This document shows, piece by piece, positions 40,770 to 49,368 of a stretch of 64,000 nt of DNA (the stretch's first letter is position 1; the number at the start of each line of letters is the position of its first letter). The notes under the pieces were generated by a model. The model did not search any database and had not been told where the DNA came from. It saw only the letters and a list, made by a program, of their open reading frames with translations. The stretch is from Palsa-851 sp035534435 (GTDB lineage: Bacteria; Chloroflexota; Dormibacteria; Aeolococcales; Aeolococcaceae): assembly GCA_035534435.1 (NCBI GenBank), contig DATLRX010000081.1:18940-82939 (forward strand), written 5' to 3'. A program made the position numbers and the translations under genes.

Positions 40770-42134
40770 TCAGGGAGGCCCTTCGACGTAGTAGCGCTGC
40801 CGCCAGCGGATGTAGACGTACAGCGCGAGGAGGACGAAGAAGATCTCGTAGACCAGGGGCGTCGGCCAGTGGAACGCGGCCTGGGCGAAGCGCTGGATGC
40901 CGCTCGGCGGAGGTGGCGGCGCGCCGGGCTTGGAAGCGACCGGCACCGGCGTGGGTGTCGGCACCGGCGTGGCGACCGCGGACGGCACGGGAGCTCCCGG
41001 TGACTCCGCGATGAGCGCCGGTGGGGTCGGCGCACCCGTGTCGGTCTCGGTGAAGATGCGGCTGCCACCCTTTGGCGGGTTCAAGGCGACGACGACCTCA
41101 GGAGGCGTGGTGCTGGCCACCGCGATGGAGTCGATGTTCTTGCTGCCGCTCGGGAGCCCGGTGTCGGCCTTGTGGAACGTCAGGCCACCGTCGGTCGAGC
41201 GGTAGAAATCACCGCCGGTGCTGCCGCCGGCATCGACTCCGGCATACGCGAGGTTGGGGTCGAGCGGCCCGAACGTGGCGACCGTGATGATCGTTCCCGT
41301 CGTCGCGCCCGTGCCCTCGGTCCACGTGACGCCGCCGTCGCCGCTGCGGAAGATCCCCTGCGAGGTCGCGACGATGAGCGGGCGCTTCGGCACGGCCTGG
41401 TCGATCTGCCCCGCGGTGATGGACGACACCACAGCGCCCGCCGGCAGGCCGGACTGCAGCACCTCCCACGCGCCGCCCGCGCTGCTGCTGAACACATACC
41501 CCTGGGACACGTTGCCGCTGTCGGCTCCCGCGATGACCGTGAACTGCGGGTAGTTGGCCTCCACGGCGACGGCCGCGATCGAATACCCGTCGAGGCCGCC
41601 GTCGTGCCAGAGCTGCCCGTTGGGACTGAGCGCGACGCCCGCACCCGTGCCGGCGGCGATGCCGTCGAGGCCGAACGCCAGGGATCGGACATCGAGGTTC
41701 TGCAGGCCGTTCGATGCCGGAGTCCACGTGGCTCCCGCATCGAGGCTGGCGTAGACACCTTTGCCGTCGGTTCCGGCGAACGCGTTGCCGTTCGAGCGGA
41801 TGTCGAAACCGACGGTCCAGACCCGGACCCCAGGCAGGGTCAGAGTCCACGTGGACCCGCTGTCGTGCGAGACGAAAACGCCGGCATCCGTGGCGGCCAT
41901 GACCGTGCTCGGCAGATTCGGCTGGATCGCCACGCTCCAGATCCTCCCCGCGCCGAGCCCCGGAAGAGCGCCCGCCTCGGAGAACCCCGGCTGCGCGGTG
42001 TCGGCACGACCCGTGAGGGTGCTCCACCCGAGGACGATCGCGAGCAGGAGCAGCAGCGCACCGATCGGGCGTCGACGGAGACGCGGCGACGCGGTGGCGG
42101 CCGGACAGGTGCTGGCGGGGTGGTGTGTGCTCAC
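40770..42134 (-). CDS. Membrane-anchored beta-propeller (Ycf48/BNR-like) protein
   Basis: 454 residues. Signal-anchor-like helix near residues 25-45 (IGALLLLLAIVLGWSTL), then a six- or seven-blade propeller with repeated 'G.W.......' strands, e.g. SHDSGSTWTLTLPGVRVW, SLDAGATWTPA, SGDGGVTWTEGTG and STDGGLTFHKAD, followed by a Pro-rich stretch and a C-terminal TM (YEIFFVLLALYVYI). The pattern is of Ycf48/photosystem II assembly and BNR-repeat proteins; here it presumably scaffolds an envelope complex. Confidence 0.75.
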   Translation of the reverse strand: MSTHHPASTCPAATASPRLRRRPIGALLLLLAIVLGWSTLTGRADTAQPGFSEAGALPGLGAGRIWSVAIQPNLPSTVMAATDAGVFVSHDSGSTWTLTLPGVRVWTVGFDIRSNGNAFAGTDGKGVYASLDAGATWTPASNGLQNLDVRSLAFGLDGIAAGTGAGVALSPNGQLWHDGGLDGYSIAAVAVEANYPQFTVIAGADSGNVSQGYVFSSSAGGAWEVLQSGLPAGAVVSSITAGQIDQAVPKRPLIVATSQGIFRSGDGGVTWTEGTGATTGTIITVATFGPLDPNLAYAGVDAGGSTGGDFYRSTDGGLTFHKADTGLPSGSKNIDSIAVASTTPPEVVVALNPPKGGSRIFTETDTGAPTPPALIAESPGAPVPSAVATPVPTPTPVPVASKPGAPPPPPSGIQRFAQAAFHWPTPLVYEIFFVLLALYVYIRWRQRYYVEGPP

Positions 42135-42269
42135 TGCAGGGCGCTTGTGTGTGTCGAGTGCGGAATCTGGCGCCGCGGGGCCTCAAGCCCCGTTCGGGGG
42201 AGACGGCTCAACCATAACAGTGCGTTCCGGGTTTAGCGGACGCCAGGGACGAGGTATCTGCGATCCAGG

Positions 42270-43223
42270 ATGCCAACGACGTTCAAGGACTATTACGCGA
42301 CCCTCGGAGTCCCGCGTACCGCGACCGACAAGGAGATACGTACTGCCTTCCGCAAGCTGGCTCGCAAGCATCATCCGGACGTCAACCAGGGCGACAAGGC
42401 CGCGGAGGACCGTTTCAAGGAGATCAACGAGGCCAACGAGGTCCTCGGCGATCCCGAGAAGCGCAAGAAGTACGACGAGCTCGGACCGCGCTGGCAGGAG
42501 TACGAGCAGTGGGAGCGCGCCGGCAAACCGGGCCCGAACCCATTCAGCGGCGGGGATCACTTCGGCTACCGGACCGTGTCACCCGACGAGCTCGAGGGCA
42601 TGTTCGGCAACCGCGCGCCCTTCAGTGACTTCTTCCAGCAGTTCTTCGGTGGCGAACAGGAGGCGCCCACCGCGACCCGCGGGCGGCGCCGCGTGGTCCG
42701 GCGCGGCCAGGACGTCGAGGGCGATGCGGAGATCAGCCTCGAGGACGCATACAAGGGCTCGGCGCTCACCGTCGATCTGAGCTCTGCCGACGGCCCGCGC
42801 CGGGTCGAGGTCAAGATCCCCGCGGGCATCCACGATGGCGCCCGTGTCCGCGCCACGGGTCAGGGCAGCGCCGGGCGGGGAGGAGGGCCGCGTGGCGACC
42901 TCTTCATCCGCGTCCACATCCGCCCCCACGCATCGTTCACACGCACCGGCAGCGATCTCTCCGTTCGCGTGCCCACGCCGCTCGCCACCGCGCTCGCCGG
43001 AGGCACGGTGCAGGTCCCGACGCTGCGAGGCACCACGGCGCAACTCTCGATCCCGGCGGGGACTCAGAACGGCGCGCGGCTGCGGCTCCGAGGGCTCGGG
43101 ATGCCGCACCTGCACGCCGAGGGCGCCGGCGATCTGCTGGCGACCGTCGACGTCCGGCTGCCGCACCCGGTCCCCGAGGATCTCAGCGCCTGGGCAAAGG
43201 CGCAGCACGTCCCCGCCGGCTGA
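42270..43223 (+). CDS. J-domain protein without zinc finger (CbpA/DnaJ-like)
   Basis: 317 residues. The J-domain has HPD in RKLARKHHPDVNQG, the expected DYYATLGVPRTA start and YDELGPRW end. There is no CxxCxGxG zinc finger; the substrate-binding C-terminal domains remain (GRRRVVRRGQDVEG, ..GGGPRGDLFIRV). It would stimulate a DnaK ATPase. Its own DnaK is not in the window. It converges with the NHLRC2-like gene, 12 nt apart. Confidence 0.9.
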   Translation: MPTTFKDYYATLGVPRTATDKEIRTAFRKLARKHHPDVNQGDKAAEDRFKEINEANEVLGDPEKRKKYDELGPRWQEYEQWERAGKPGPNPFSGGDHFGYRTVSPDELEGMFGNRAPFSDFFQQFFGGEQEAPTATRGRRRVVRRGQDVEGDAEISLEDAYKGSALTVDLSSADGPRRVEVKIPAGIHDGARVRATGQGSAGRGGGPRGDLFIRVHIRPHASFTRTGSDLSVRVPTPLATALAGGTVQVPTLRGTTAQLSIPAGTQNGARLRLRGLGMPHLHAEGAGDLLATVDVRLPHPVPEDLSAWAKAQHVPAG

Positions 43224-43235
43224 TCCGGTCGCGGT

Positions 43236-44897
43236 CTACCCGACCGTGAGCGGATGCTCCCGAGTCGCCCGGGCGATGGTGCAGACGTCTCCCACACAGG
43301 TCGACGCGATGACGTCGACGACCACCAGGCCGGAGCCGGGCCCCGCGAGCTCGACATCGACGGCCACCGGGAGTGTGTCGAGCGCCCACGACCGAGGTCC
43401 GGGGCCGAGCAGCGACGGCGGCTCCGCGCTCACGTTGACGTGGACCGGAGGTCCCTGGGTGACATCGAGGTCCTTGCCGCCGAGGTCGACATCGGCGGTG
43501 AGGCGCACCATCGTGCCCGGAGCGCCAGTCAGGGCTTTCGCGCCCTGCGACTGAGCCTCGGGAGCCGCCCCAACCGGGATCTCGAGGACGGCCCCCGTCG
43601 CAACGTCGACGGTGATCACTCTGTGCTGGTTGGTGTCGGCGACGATCAGACGGCCGTCGGGGAGGACGTCGAGCCCACCCGGCTCGTCGACGGGCTCCCG
43701 GAGCGCGAGGGTGCGGAGTCGACCCGCATCCCATACCCGGAGGAGGGAGTTGAACGTGTCGGCGACGGCAATCGCACCACCGGCGAGGGCAGCGACGCCG
43801 AGTGGGTGTTGCAGCCGTGCGCGGTCGCGGTCGCCGTCGTCGGTGCCCCACTCGAACAGCCCATGCCCGACCAGTGTCTCGACCACGCCGTCGCGCAGGA
43901 TCCGCAGTGCTGACACCTCGGAGTCGGCAAACGCGATCGCGCCGTCGCCGAGGCGCGTGAGCCCGCTCGGTTGCGCAAGATGCGCGGACGTCGCCGGGCC
44001 GTCGCGCAGGCCCTCGGCGCCCGTGCCCGCGATGGCGACAGCAGGACCGCCTCGCTCGGAGACCGCGACGATGCGATGGACGCCGGCTTCGGCGATCGCG
44101 ATGCGGCCGTCCTCCAGCCTCAGACAGTCCCAGGGCGAGCGCAGCCCGTCCGCGAGGACTGTCCGCTCGCCGCCCGGGAGCGCGCACGAGAGCAGCTCGC
44201 CGGCGACGGTGTCGCAGACCAGCAGGCGTTCACCATCGAAACGCACGCCCTGCGGCTGGTGGAGCCCGTCGAACGCCATCAGCACGCGCCCGTCGAGATC
44301 GCAGACCAGCACGCGGTCGTTGCCCGTGTCGGCGATCGCGACGCGAGACCCGCCGTCGGAGGCCACCTTGCCGGGAAACGCCAGCGTCGTTCCGGCGCTG
44401 CGCCGCACCGGTGTGAACGCGGGGCCGACCGCGAGATCCGTCCGACCCTCGAGCGTCCGCTCGATCACACCGCGAAGCGCCTGCCCGTTGCCCTCGCCGG
44501 ACGCCATCGCAACGACGTAGCCGTCGGGATCGATCACCACCAGCGTCGGCCAGGCACGGACGCCGTACTGCTGCCATGTCTCGAGATCGGGGTCGTCGAG
44601 GACGGGATGCACGATCCGGTGGCGGGCAACGGCTCGCTCGACGGCGGCGTGGTCCGACTCGTGGGGGAACTTCGGCGAGTGCACGCCGATGACGACGATC
44701 CGGTCACCGAACCGGTCTTCGAGCTCGCGCAACTCCTCGACGACGCGCAGGCAGTTGATGCAGCAGAACGTCCAGAAATCGAGGACGACCACGCGCCCGC
44801 GCAGGTCGCGCAGCGACAGTGGCGCGTCCGTGTTGATCCATCCACCGGAGCCGTGCAGTTCCGGCGCGCGCACACGCCCGGTCGCGGTCGTCGTCAT
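43236..44897 (-). CDS. NHLRC2-like: thioredoxin domain fused to NHL propeller
   Basis: 553 residues. The N-terminal thioredoxin-like domain has FWTFCCINCLRVVEEL (C46-x-x-C49), and HSPKFPHESDH. From about residue 160 an NHL propeller has repeats such as VAIADTGNDRVLVCD, IAIAEAGVHRIV and IAVADTFNSLLRV. A C-terminal beta domain follows. This architecture is the bacterial relative of human NHLRC2; cytosolic redox or scaffold function is unproven. Confidence 0.88.
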   Translation of the reverse strand: MTTTATGRVRAPELHGSGGWINTDAPLSLRDLRGRVVVLDFWTFCCINCLRVVEELRELEDRFGDRIVVIGVHSPKFPHESDHAAVERAVARHRIVHPVLDDPDLETWQQYGVRAWPTLVVIDPDGYVVAMASGEGNGQALRGVIERTLEGRTDLAVGPAFTPVRRSAGTTLAFPGKVASDGGSRVAIADTGNDRVLVCDLDGRVLMAFDGLHQPQGVRFDGERLLVCDTVAGELLSCALPGGERTVLADGLRSPWDCLRLEDGRIAIAEAGVHRIVAVSERGGPAVAIAGTGAEGLRDGPATSAHLAQPSGLTRLGDGAIAFADSEVSALRILRDGVVETLVGHGLFEWGTDDGDRDRARLQHPLGVAALAGGAIAVADTFNSLLRVWDAGRLRTLALREPVDEPGGLDVLPDGRLIVADTNQHRVITVDVATGAVLEIPVGAAPEAQSQGAKALTGAPGTMVRLTADVDLGGKDLDVTQGPPVHVNVSAEPPSLLGPGPRSWALDTLPVAVDVELAGPGSGLVVVDVIASTCVGDVCTIARATREHPLTVG

Positions 44898-44949
44898 GCC
44901 ATGACCATCATCGCGCGCGTCGACCTCGAGACGCCGGTATCAGGGTGCT

Positions 44950-44958
44950 TGATATAAT
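44950..44958 (+). promoter_or_regulatory. Extended -10 promoter TGATATAAT, no gene downstream
   Basis: TGA-TATAAT is a perfect -10 hexamer with the TGn extension, the best in the window, on the plus strand and pointing away from the NHLRC2-like gene toward the 3' end of the convergent purA gene. The next 140 nt have no credible protein-coding frame. Confidence 0.6.
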
Positions 44959-44964
44959 CCTGTG

Positions 44965-45080
44965 CGGGTGGTGGGTGCACCGACCGAGCAGCGCCGTGTG
45001 GCGCAGCGGTTGGCGTGACGCTTTGAAACTCTCCCTATCCCTTCCTGACCGGCAGGGGGTGGCCCTCCGCCCCCTGCCAC
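44965..45080 (+). ncRNA. Candidate structured non-coding RNA
   Basis: Defined by the extended -10 promoter upstream and a strong hairpin downstream. Inside it, CCGACC (44980-44985) pairs with GGTTGG (45008-45013), enclosing a perfect GCGCC-GTGT-GGCGC stem-loop (44991-45004). I could not match it to SRP RNA, 6S RNA, RNase P or a riboswitch; it could also be an untranslated relic or an antisense RNA to the purA 3' end. Supported by promoter and structure only. Confidence 0.3.
45051..45078. terminator. 9-bp GC hairpin between convergent transcripts
   Basis: GGCAGGGGG (45051-45059) pairs perfectly with CCCCCTGCC (45070-45078) around an 10-nt loop. It lies 27 nt past the purA stop and at the end of the candidate plus-strand RNA; no U-tract on either side. 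Probably a bidirectional terminator. Confidence 0.5.
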
Positions 45081-45105
45081 CACTCTTCGAGCGGTTCCTG
45101 GCGTC

Positions 45106-46392
45106 CTACTCGAGGAGCGATCGGCGCACCAGCGTGTGCTCGCGGTCGGGTCCCACGGACACGACATCGACGCTCGCGCCGCACAGCTCGCCGACGCGGT
45201 CGATGTAGGCGCGGCACGCGGCAGGCAGGTCTTCGTAGCGCCGGCACTCGCGCGTGGGCGACATCCACCCGGGGAACTCCTCGTAGATCGGATCGACGTG
45301 CTTGAGGTGCGAGATGTTGGCCATCGGATGGTCCCAGTACTCGCCTTTGCTCATGTAGCCGGTGCAGATCCGCAGCGTCTCGAACTCGTCGAGGACGTCG
45401 ACCTTGGTGAGCACCATCGCGTCGATGCCGTTCGTGGCGACGGCATAGCGAGACACCGCCGCATCGAACCATCCGACCCTGCGCGCGCGACCCGTCGTGG
45501 TGCCGTACTCCGAGCCGACCTCGCGCAGCTGGTCGCCGAGCTCGTTCGTCAATTCCGTGGGAAACGGGCCGTAGCCGACACGCGTGGTGTACGCCTTGAA
45601 CACGCCCACCGTCTTGGTCACGCGCGACGGCGGGATGCCGCTCCCCGTGCACGCACCACCCGCAGTTGGTGACGAGGATGTCACATACGGATACGTCCCG
45701 AGGTCGATGTCGAGCATGACGCCCTGCGCGCCTTCCAGCAGGATCCGCCGGCCGGCTGTGAGCGCCGTCTGGATCAGCGGGTAGATGTCGCGGATGTACG
45801 GATCGATGCGTTCCGCGTAGCCGAGGTACTCGTCGAGGATCTCGCGTTCGTTGAACGGCTCGGCGTCGTACAGCCTGGTGAGCGTCTCGTTCTTGAGCCG
45901 GAGGACGAAGCGCAGCTTCTTCTCGAGGAAGGCCGGCTTCTGCAGGTCGCCGATGCGAAACCCGATGCGCCGCACCTTGTCCTCGTATGCGGGACCGATG
46001 CCACGCCACGTCGTTCCAAGACGATCGTCGCCGCGCAGCTCCTCGCCCGCCTTGTCGATCACCGGGTGGTACGGCATCACCATGTGCGCGCGCTCGCTGA
46101 TCACGAGGTTCTTCGCAGGGATGCCGCCCGACTGCAGCTCGTCGAGCTCCTGCAGGAACGCCTTGGGATCGACCACCACGCCGTGGCCGATGACGCAGGT
46201 GGTCTTCGGGTAGAGGATGCCGCTCGGGATGAGGTGGAAGCGATGCTCCCTGCCGCCGGTGACGACGGTGTGGCCCGCGTTGTTCCCGCCCTGCGATCGG
46301 ATGACCATGTCGACGCTGTCGGCCAGGAGGTCGATGACCTTGCCCTTGCCTTCATCGCCCCACTGCCCGCCCACCAGGACTGTGACGCTCAT
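45106..46392 (-). CDS. purA: Adenylosuccinate synthetase
   Basis: 428 residues, standard length. The G-loop region is GGQWGDEGKGK at the N-terminus, with the conserved RSQGGNNAGHT and GTTWRGIGPAY, VTSSSPTAGG and GTTTGRARRVGWFD motifs. It makes adenylosuccinate from IMP, Asp and GTP in AMP synthesis. ATG start with TACGCT on the minus strand 10 nt upstream. Other pur genes are not near. Confidence 0.96.
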   Translation of the reverse strand: MSVTVLVGGQWGDEGKGKVIDLLADSVDMVIRSQGGNNAGHTVVTGGREHRFHLIPSGILYPKTTCVIGHGVVVDPKAFLQELDELQSGGIPAKNLVISERAHMVMPYHPVIDKAGEELRGDDRLGTTWRGIGPAYEDKVRRIGFRIGDLQKPAFLEKKLRFVLRLKNETLTRLYDAEPFNEREILDEYLGYAERIDPYIRDIYPLIQTALTAGRRILLEGAQGVMLDIDLGTYPYVTSSSPTAGGACTGSGIPPSRVTKTVGVFKAYTTRVGYGPFPTELTNELGDQLREVGSEYGTTTGRARRVGWFDAAVSRYAVATNGIDAMVLTKVDVLDEFETLRICTGYMSKGEYWDHPMANISHLKHVDPIYEEFPGWMSPTRECRRYEDLPAACRAYIDRVGELCGASVDVVSVGPDREHTLVRRSLLE

Positions 46393-46402
46393 AGCGGGCG
46401 GA

Positions 46403-46408
46403 AGCGTA
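46403..46408 (-). promoter_or_regulatory. -10 TACGCT of purA
   Basis: TACGCT on the minus strand 10 nt before the purA ATG. Confidence 0.35.
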
Positions 46409-46452
46409 CTGGAACCAGGCAGTTGAGGCGATCGAGCAGGCGGTGTGCCGTC

Positions 46453-46830
46453 TTACGCGGCGAGGACATGCACGCCGTAGGCGGCAAGCATCGAGTCCCT
46501 TGTCACGAGCGTCAGCCCCCGATGCTGTGCCTGTGCGACGAGCATCCGGTCGAACGGATCGCTGTGATGACGAGGGAGGGCTCCCGCGAGGAGCGCATCA
46601 GAGAGCGTGATGTCCATCGACCGCAGCCCCTCCCGGCGCAGCTCGTCCACCAGGTCATCCGGGGCACGGAGCCTGCCGATCGACGCCTTCATCGCTATCT
46701 CCCAGGCGCTCGCGGCGCTGACGACGACATCGTTTGCGGGATCCTCGAGAACGCGCCGGACGGCTCGGGCGACGCGGTGGGGTGCGCCGAGAAGATCAAG
46801 CAGCACGTGCGTGTCGAGGAGGTAGTTCAT
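46453..46830 (-). CDS. PIN-domain toxin (VapC-like)
   Basis: 125 residues from ATG 46830, which overlaps the antitoxin stop by 4 nt. PIN motifs: YLLDTHVLLDLL, SAASAWEIAMK, and HHSDPFDRMLVAQA with the acidic metal ligands. Family knowledge: RNase toxin acting on tRNA or mRNA, neutralised by its cognate antitoxin. Longer upstream reading is not needed because the start is fixed by the overlap. Confidence 0.9.
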   Translation of the reverse strand: MNYLLDTHVLLDLLGAPHRVARAVRRVLEDPANDVVVSAASAWEIAMKASIGRLRAPDDLVDELRREGLRSMDITLSDALLAGALPRHHSDPFDRMLVAQAQHRGLTLVTRDSMLAAYGVHVLAA

Positions 46831-47066
46831 CCCTCGCCGCGGAACGCCGTGTCCATGGTCTCCGGAAGGGGAGCGTCGAAGTTCTTCGCGACGGAGACGC
46901 GACCCTTCCACCCCCCAAAGCGGCGCGGCGCCCCGGACGCGATGAACGGGACCAGCCTCGCAATCGGCTGACCCGCCCGCGCGAGCACCACCTCCTCGCC
47001 TGCCTCGACGCGAGCCAGGAGTTGCGAGAGGTGGGTCTTGGCCGCGTGAATATTCACTGTCTCCAT
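46827..47066 (-). CDS. Phd/YefM-type antitoxin
   Basis: 79 residues. METVNIHAAKTHLSQLLARVEAGEEVVLARAG is the Phd/YefM fold shown partly; the remainder is a flexible toxin-binding tail ending APLPETMDTAF. Autoregulates, typically with the toxin. It lies upstream of the PIN gene in one operon. Confidence 0.88.
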   Translation of the reverse strand: METVNIHAAKTHLSQLLARVEAGEEVVLARAGQPIARLVPFIASGAPRRFGGWKGRVSVAKNFDAPLPETMDTAFRGEG

Positions 47067-47086
47067 GACTTAGTCTAGTCTAGTCC
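47067..47086 (-). promoter_or_regulatory. TAGTC x3 operator/-10 of the antitoxin operon
   Basis: Three tandem TAGTC units at 47071-47085 sit right before the antitoxin ATG; on the minus strand they give two overlapping TAGACT -10 hexamers (5 and 10 nt from ATG). Likely an autoregulation site where antitoxin binding would block polymerase. Confidence 0.45.
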
Positions 47087-47143
47087 ACAATCATGTCGGC
47101 CGTCCGGCAGGCGCGTCGGACCTGAGGATGCATCCGGCGTCGG

Positions 47144-47149
47144 TACGAT
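47144..47149 (+). promoter_or_regulatory. -10 TACGAT, leaderless promoter
   Basis: TACGAT 9 nt before the ATG at 47159 of the HIT operon. Confidence 0.45.
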
Positions 47150-47158
47150 GCGCGGGCA

Positions 47159-47599
47159 ATGCCGACGGGAGATACCACGACCGACTGCATCTTCTGCACC
47201 ATCCTCCGTGGGGACGCGCCCGCCACCTTCCTGCATCAGGACGAGCTGGTCGTGGCGTTCATGGACATCCGCCCGGTGCAGCGCGGACACCTGCTGGTCG
47301 TGCCCCGCGCACACGCCAAGCTGATCCCGGAGCTCGACGCGGACGTCCTCACCCGGCTCTGGCTGGTCGCCGCCGAGCTCAACCTCGCACTGCGTGGCAG
47401 CGCGCTCCCCGTCGAGGCCGTCAGCGTCTACGTAGCTGACGGCGATGCCGCCGGGCAGGAGGTGTCGCACGTTCACATCCACCTCATCCCGCGCAGGACG
47501 AGCGACGGGTTCGGCTTCCGCTTTCCCACAGGCTACGGGACCCTTCCCGAGCGATCGGAGCTCGAGGCGACAGCGGCCCTGATCGCGCGTGGTCGCTGA
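47159..47599 (+). CDS. HIT-family nucleotide hydrolase
   Basis: 146 residues. The N-terminal CIFCTIL Cys pair and the histidine triad HVHIHLIPR identify it. HIT proteins hydrolyse or transfer nucleotides (AMP-type substrates). It ends overlapping the CPBP gene by 11 nt. First gene of a four-gene run. Confidence 0.92.
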   Translation: MPTGDTTTDCIFCTILRGDAPATFLHQDELVVAFMDIRPVQRGHLLVVPRAHAKLIPELDADVLTRLWLVAAELNLALRGSALPVEAVSVYVADGDAAGQEVSHVHIHLIPRRTSDGFGFRFPTGYGTLPERSELEATAALIARGR

Positions 47600-48476
47600 G
47601 CCCGCGACCGTGCGCCTGGAGCGCTTCCGCGCCGCGCCCTGGTGGCCGACCGCCGCGACGCTCGTCATCGCGGAGCTCGGCCTCGGCGCAGCGCTCCTCG
47701 TCCCCATCACGTTCAGCGACCCGAACGGGGTCGACCCATATCTCGCGCGCCTGAGCGTGGCGTCGGTCCTGATCGCGCTTCCCTCGCTGTTCTTCCGCAG
47801 GCTGCAGCCCGCGCGTCCGGTGCTGCTCGCACTCGCCGCCGTCGCGGCGACGTACACGCTGCTCTCCGCGGGCCCGCAGATCCTCGTCGACCTGCTGGGC
47901 ACGCACTCCGGGAGCTTCGACGCCCAGGTGTTCTGGTCGTCGGTTGCCCAGGCCGCCGGCACGCTGCTCATCGCGATCGCGGCGTGGCGGACCGTCGCGC
48001 CCGAGTGGCGCCCGGCGCTGCGCATGCGTCACATCGGCGCCGGAGGTATGGCGCTGGCGGTGATCGGCAGCGCCGTCCTCGTCGGCCTCGGCCTCGCGCT
48101 TCCGGCCGGCCTGCTCGGCCGTGTCGCGCTGCAGCCGGTCGCGCTCGGGCGCGATCTCCCATTCCTCGGACCGGCGAACGCGCTGCAGGCGTTCGCGCAG
48201 GAGGTCCAGTTCCGCGGCCTGCTGCTGGGAGCGCTCGAGAGGACGATGAGCCCGCGCTGGGCGAACGTCAGCCAGGCGGCCGTCTTCGGTCTCGCCCACC
48301 TCGCGATCAGCTATGGAGGCCCCGAGGCGCCCTTCGTGCCCATCACCTTCCTCGTCGGTCTCGCGTTCGGCTGGCTGGTGCGCAGGACCAATTCACTCTG
48401 GCCGGCGGTGATCATCCACGCGGCCGCGGACATCGCGCTGCAGTTCGGCATCGTCCAGGGGCTGTATGGCTTCTGA
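47589..48476 (+). CDS. CPBP intramembrane protease-like protein with altered first motif
   Basis: 295 residues, seven or more hydrophobic helices, GTG start. CPBP motif 1 reads QEVQFRG instead of EExxxR, so the first catalytic Glu is Gln. Motif 2 FGLAHL keeps its His and motif 3 has HAAAD. It may be an inactive or modified CAAX-type protease, a membrane scaffold, or use a different residue. Its stop region overlaps the next propeller gene by 11 nt. Confidence 0.78.
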   Translation: MVAEPATVRLERFRAAPWWPTAATLVIAELGLGAALLVPITFSDPNGVDPYLARLSVASVLIALPSLFFRRLQPARPVLLALAAVAATYTLLSAGPQILVDLLGTHSGSFDAQVFWSSVAQAAGTLLIAIAAWRTVAPEWRPALRMRHIGAGGMALAVIGSAVLVGLGLALPAGLLGRVALQPVALGRDLPFLGPANALQAFAQEVQFRGLLLGALERTMSPRWANVSQAAVFGLAHLAISYGGPEAPFVPITFLVGLAFGWLVRRTNSLWPAVIIHAAADIALQFGIVQGLYGF

Positions 48477-49368
48477 GCGCCGCCGGAGAGCAACGCTCGC
48501 GACGGTTCCGGTCACCGTCGCGATTTCACTGCTGATGACCGGCAGCACACCTGTCCGCGCCGCGACCGCGTGGTGGACCCCGGTCGCGCTGTCCGGCGTC
48601 GCGGTCACTAAGGTTTTTGCCACGGGTGACACGATCATGGTGCGCACCGGAACCGGCCGGACACTGTCGTCGACCGACGCCGGGAAGACGTTCTCGCCGG
48701 TCCAGGTCGGCGACGCGTCGTTCCCGCCCACGGGAACGGTGATCGTGGGCAACACGGAATGGTCGATCAGCAGCGCGCACCGCGTCGTGCATGACGACGA
48801 TGTGGCCGGGAAAGGCGCCGTCATCACCGACCCGGGATCGCCCGACCTCGGCGCGGGCGCGGACCTGCTCGCCGCTCCCGCCGCGCTTCCCGGCGTCGTC
48901 GTCGCGGTGAGCACCAACGGCACCGTCTGGCGTCGCGGCCAGGACGGAGACTGGAAGCAGGCGCTCCTCCTGCTGCCGCAGAGCCTCGTGCAGGGCGTGC
49001 CGAAAGTGACATCGGTGACCGCGTTCACGAAGCCGCTCAGTGACGCGATCTATCTCGGAACCGACGGCTATGCCGTGCTCATCAGCACCGACGGGGGCGA
49101 CGACTGGATCCGCGCCGGCCCGGGCCTTCCCGACTCGGTGTTCGCGCTCTCAGCAGATTCGGCACGCCATGCGGTGTACGCGGGAACGTCGGACGGCCTC
49201 TGGGTGCACGTGCTGCAGCAACTCCCGTCGCCGCCCGCGTACCAGGATGCCGCGCTCGTCTGGCGCTGGCTCGGCATCGGCGCGGTGACGCTGGTGGCGG
49301 CCGCCCTCACCCTGCTCGGATTGCTGCGCCTCACCTCGAGACGCACTCCCGACGCCGGCTTGGGCTAG
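48466..49368 (+). CDS. Secreted/membrane Ycf48-like beta-propeller
   Basis: 300 residues. Signal peptide (VPVTVAISLLMTGSTPVRA), then propeller blades with STDAGKTFSPVQVGD, STNGTVWRRGQDGDWKQ-type and STDGGDDWIRAGPGLP motifs, then a C-terminal TM (WLGIGAVTLVAAALTLLGLL). Related in layout to the gene at 40770. It lies between CPBP and a DUF255 gene in the same operon. Confidence 0.7.
   Translation: MASERRRRATLATVPVTVAISLLMTGSTPVRAATAWWTPVALSGVAVTKVFATGDTIMVRTGTGRTLSSTDAGKTFSPVQVGDASFPPTGTVIVGNTEWSISSAHRVVHDDDVAGKGAVITDPGSPDLGAGADLLAAPAALPGVVVAVSTNGTVWRRGQDGDWKQALLLLPQSLVQGVPKVTSVTAFTKPLSDAIYLGTDGYAVLISTDGGDDWIRAGPGLPDSVFALSADSARHAVYAGTSDGLWVHVLQQLPSPPAYQDAALVWRWLGIGAVTLVAAALTLLGLLRLTSRRTPDAGLG

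Noticed and set aside
44991..45035. tRNA-like D-arm (GTGTGGCGCAGCGG...) in the non-coding stretch
   Set aside because: The D-stem can be drawn, but there is no anticodon stem, no T-arm GTTCGA and no acceptor partner. I treat it as chance or a remnant.
44959..45080. SRP (4.5S) RNA
   Set aside because: The conserved GGAA tetraloop and AGCAGC bulge of SRP helix 8 could not be found.
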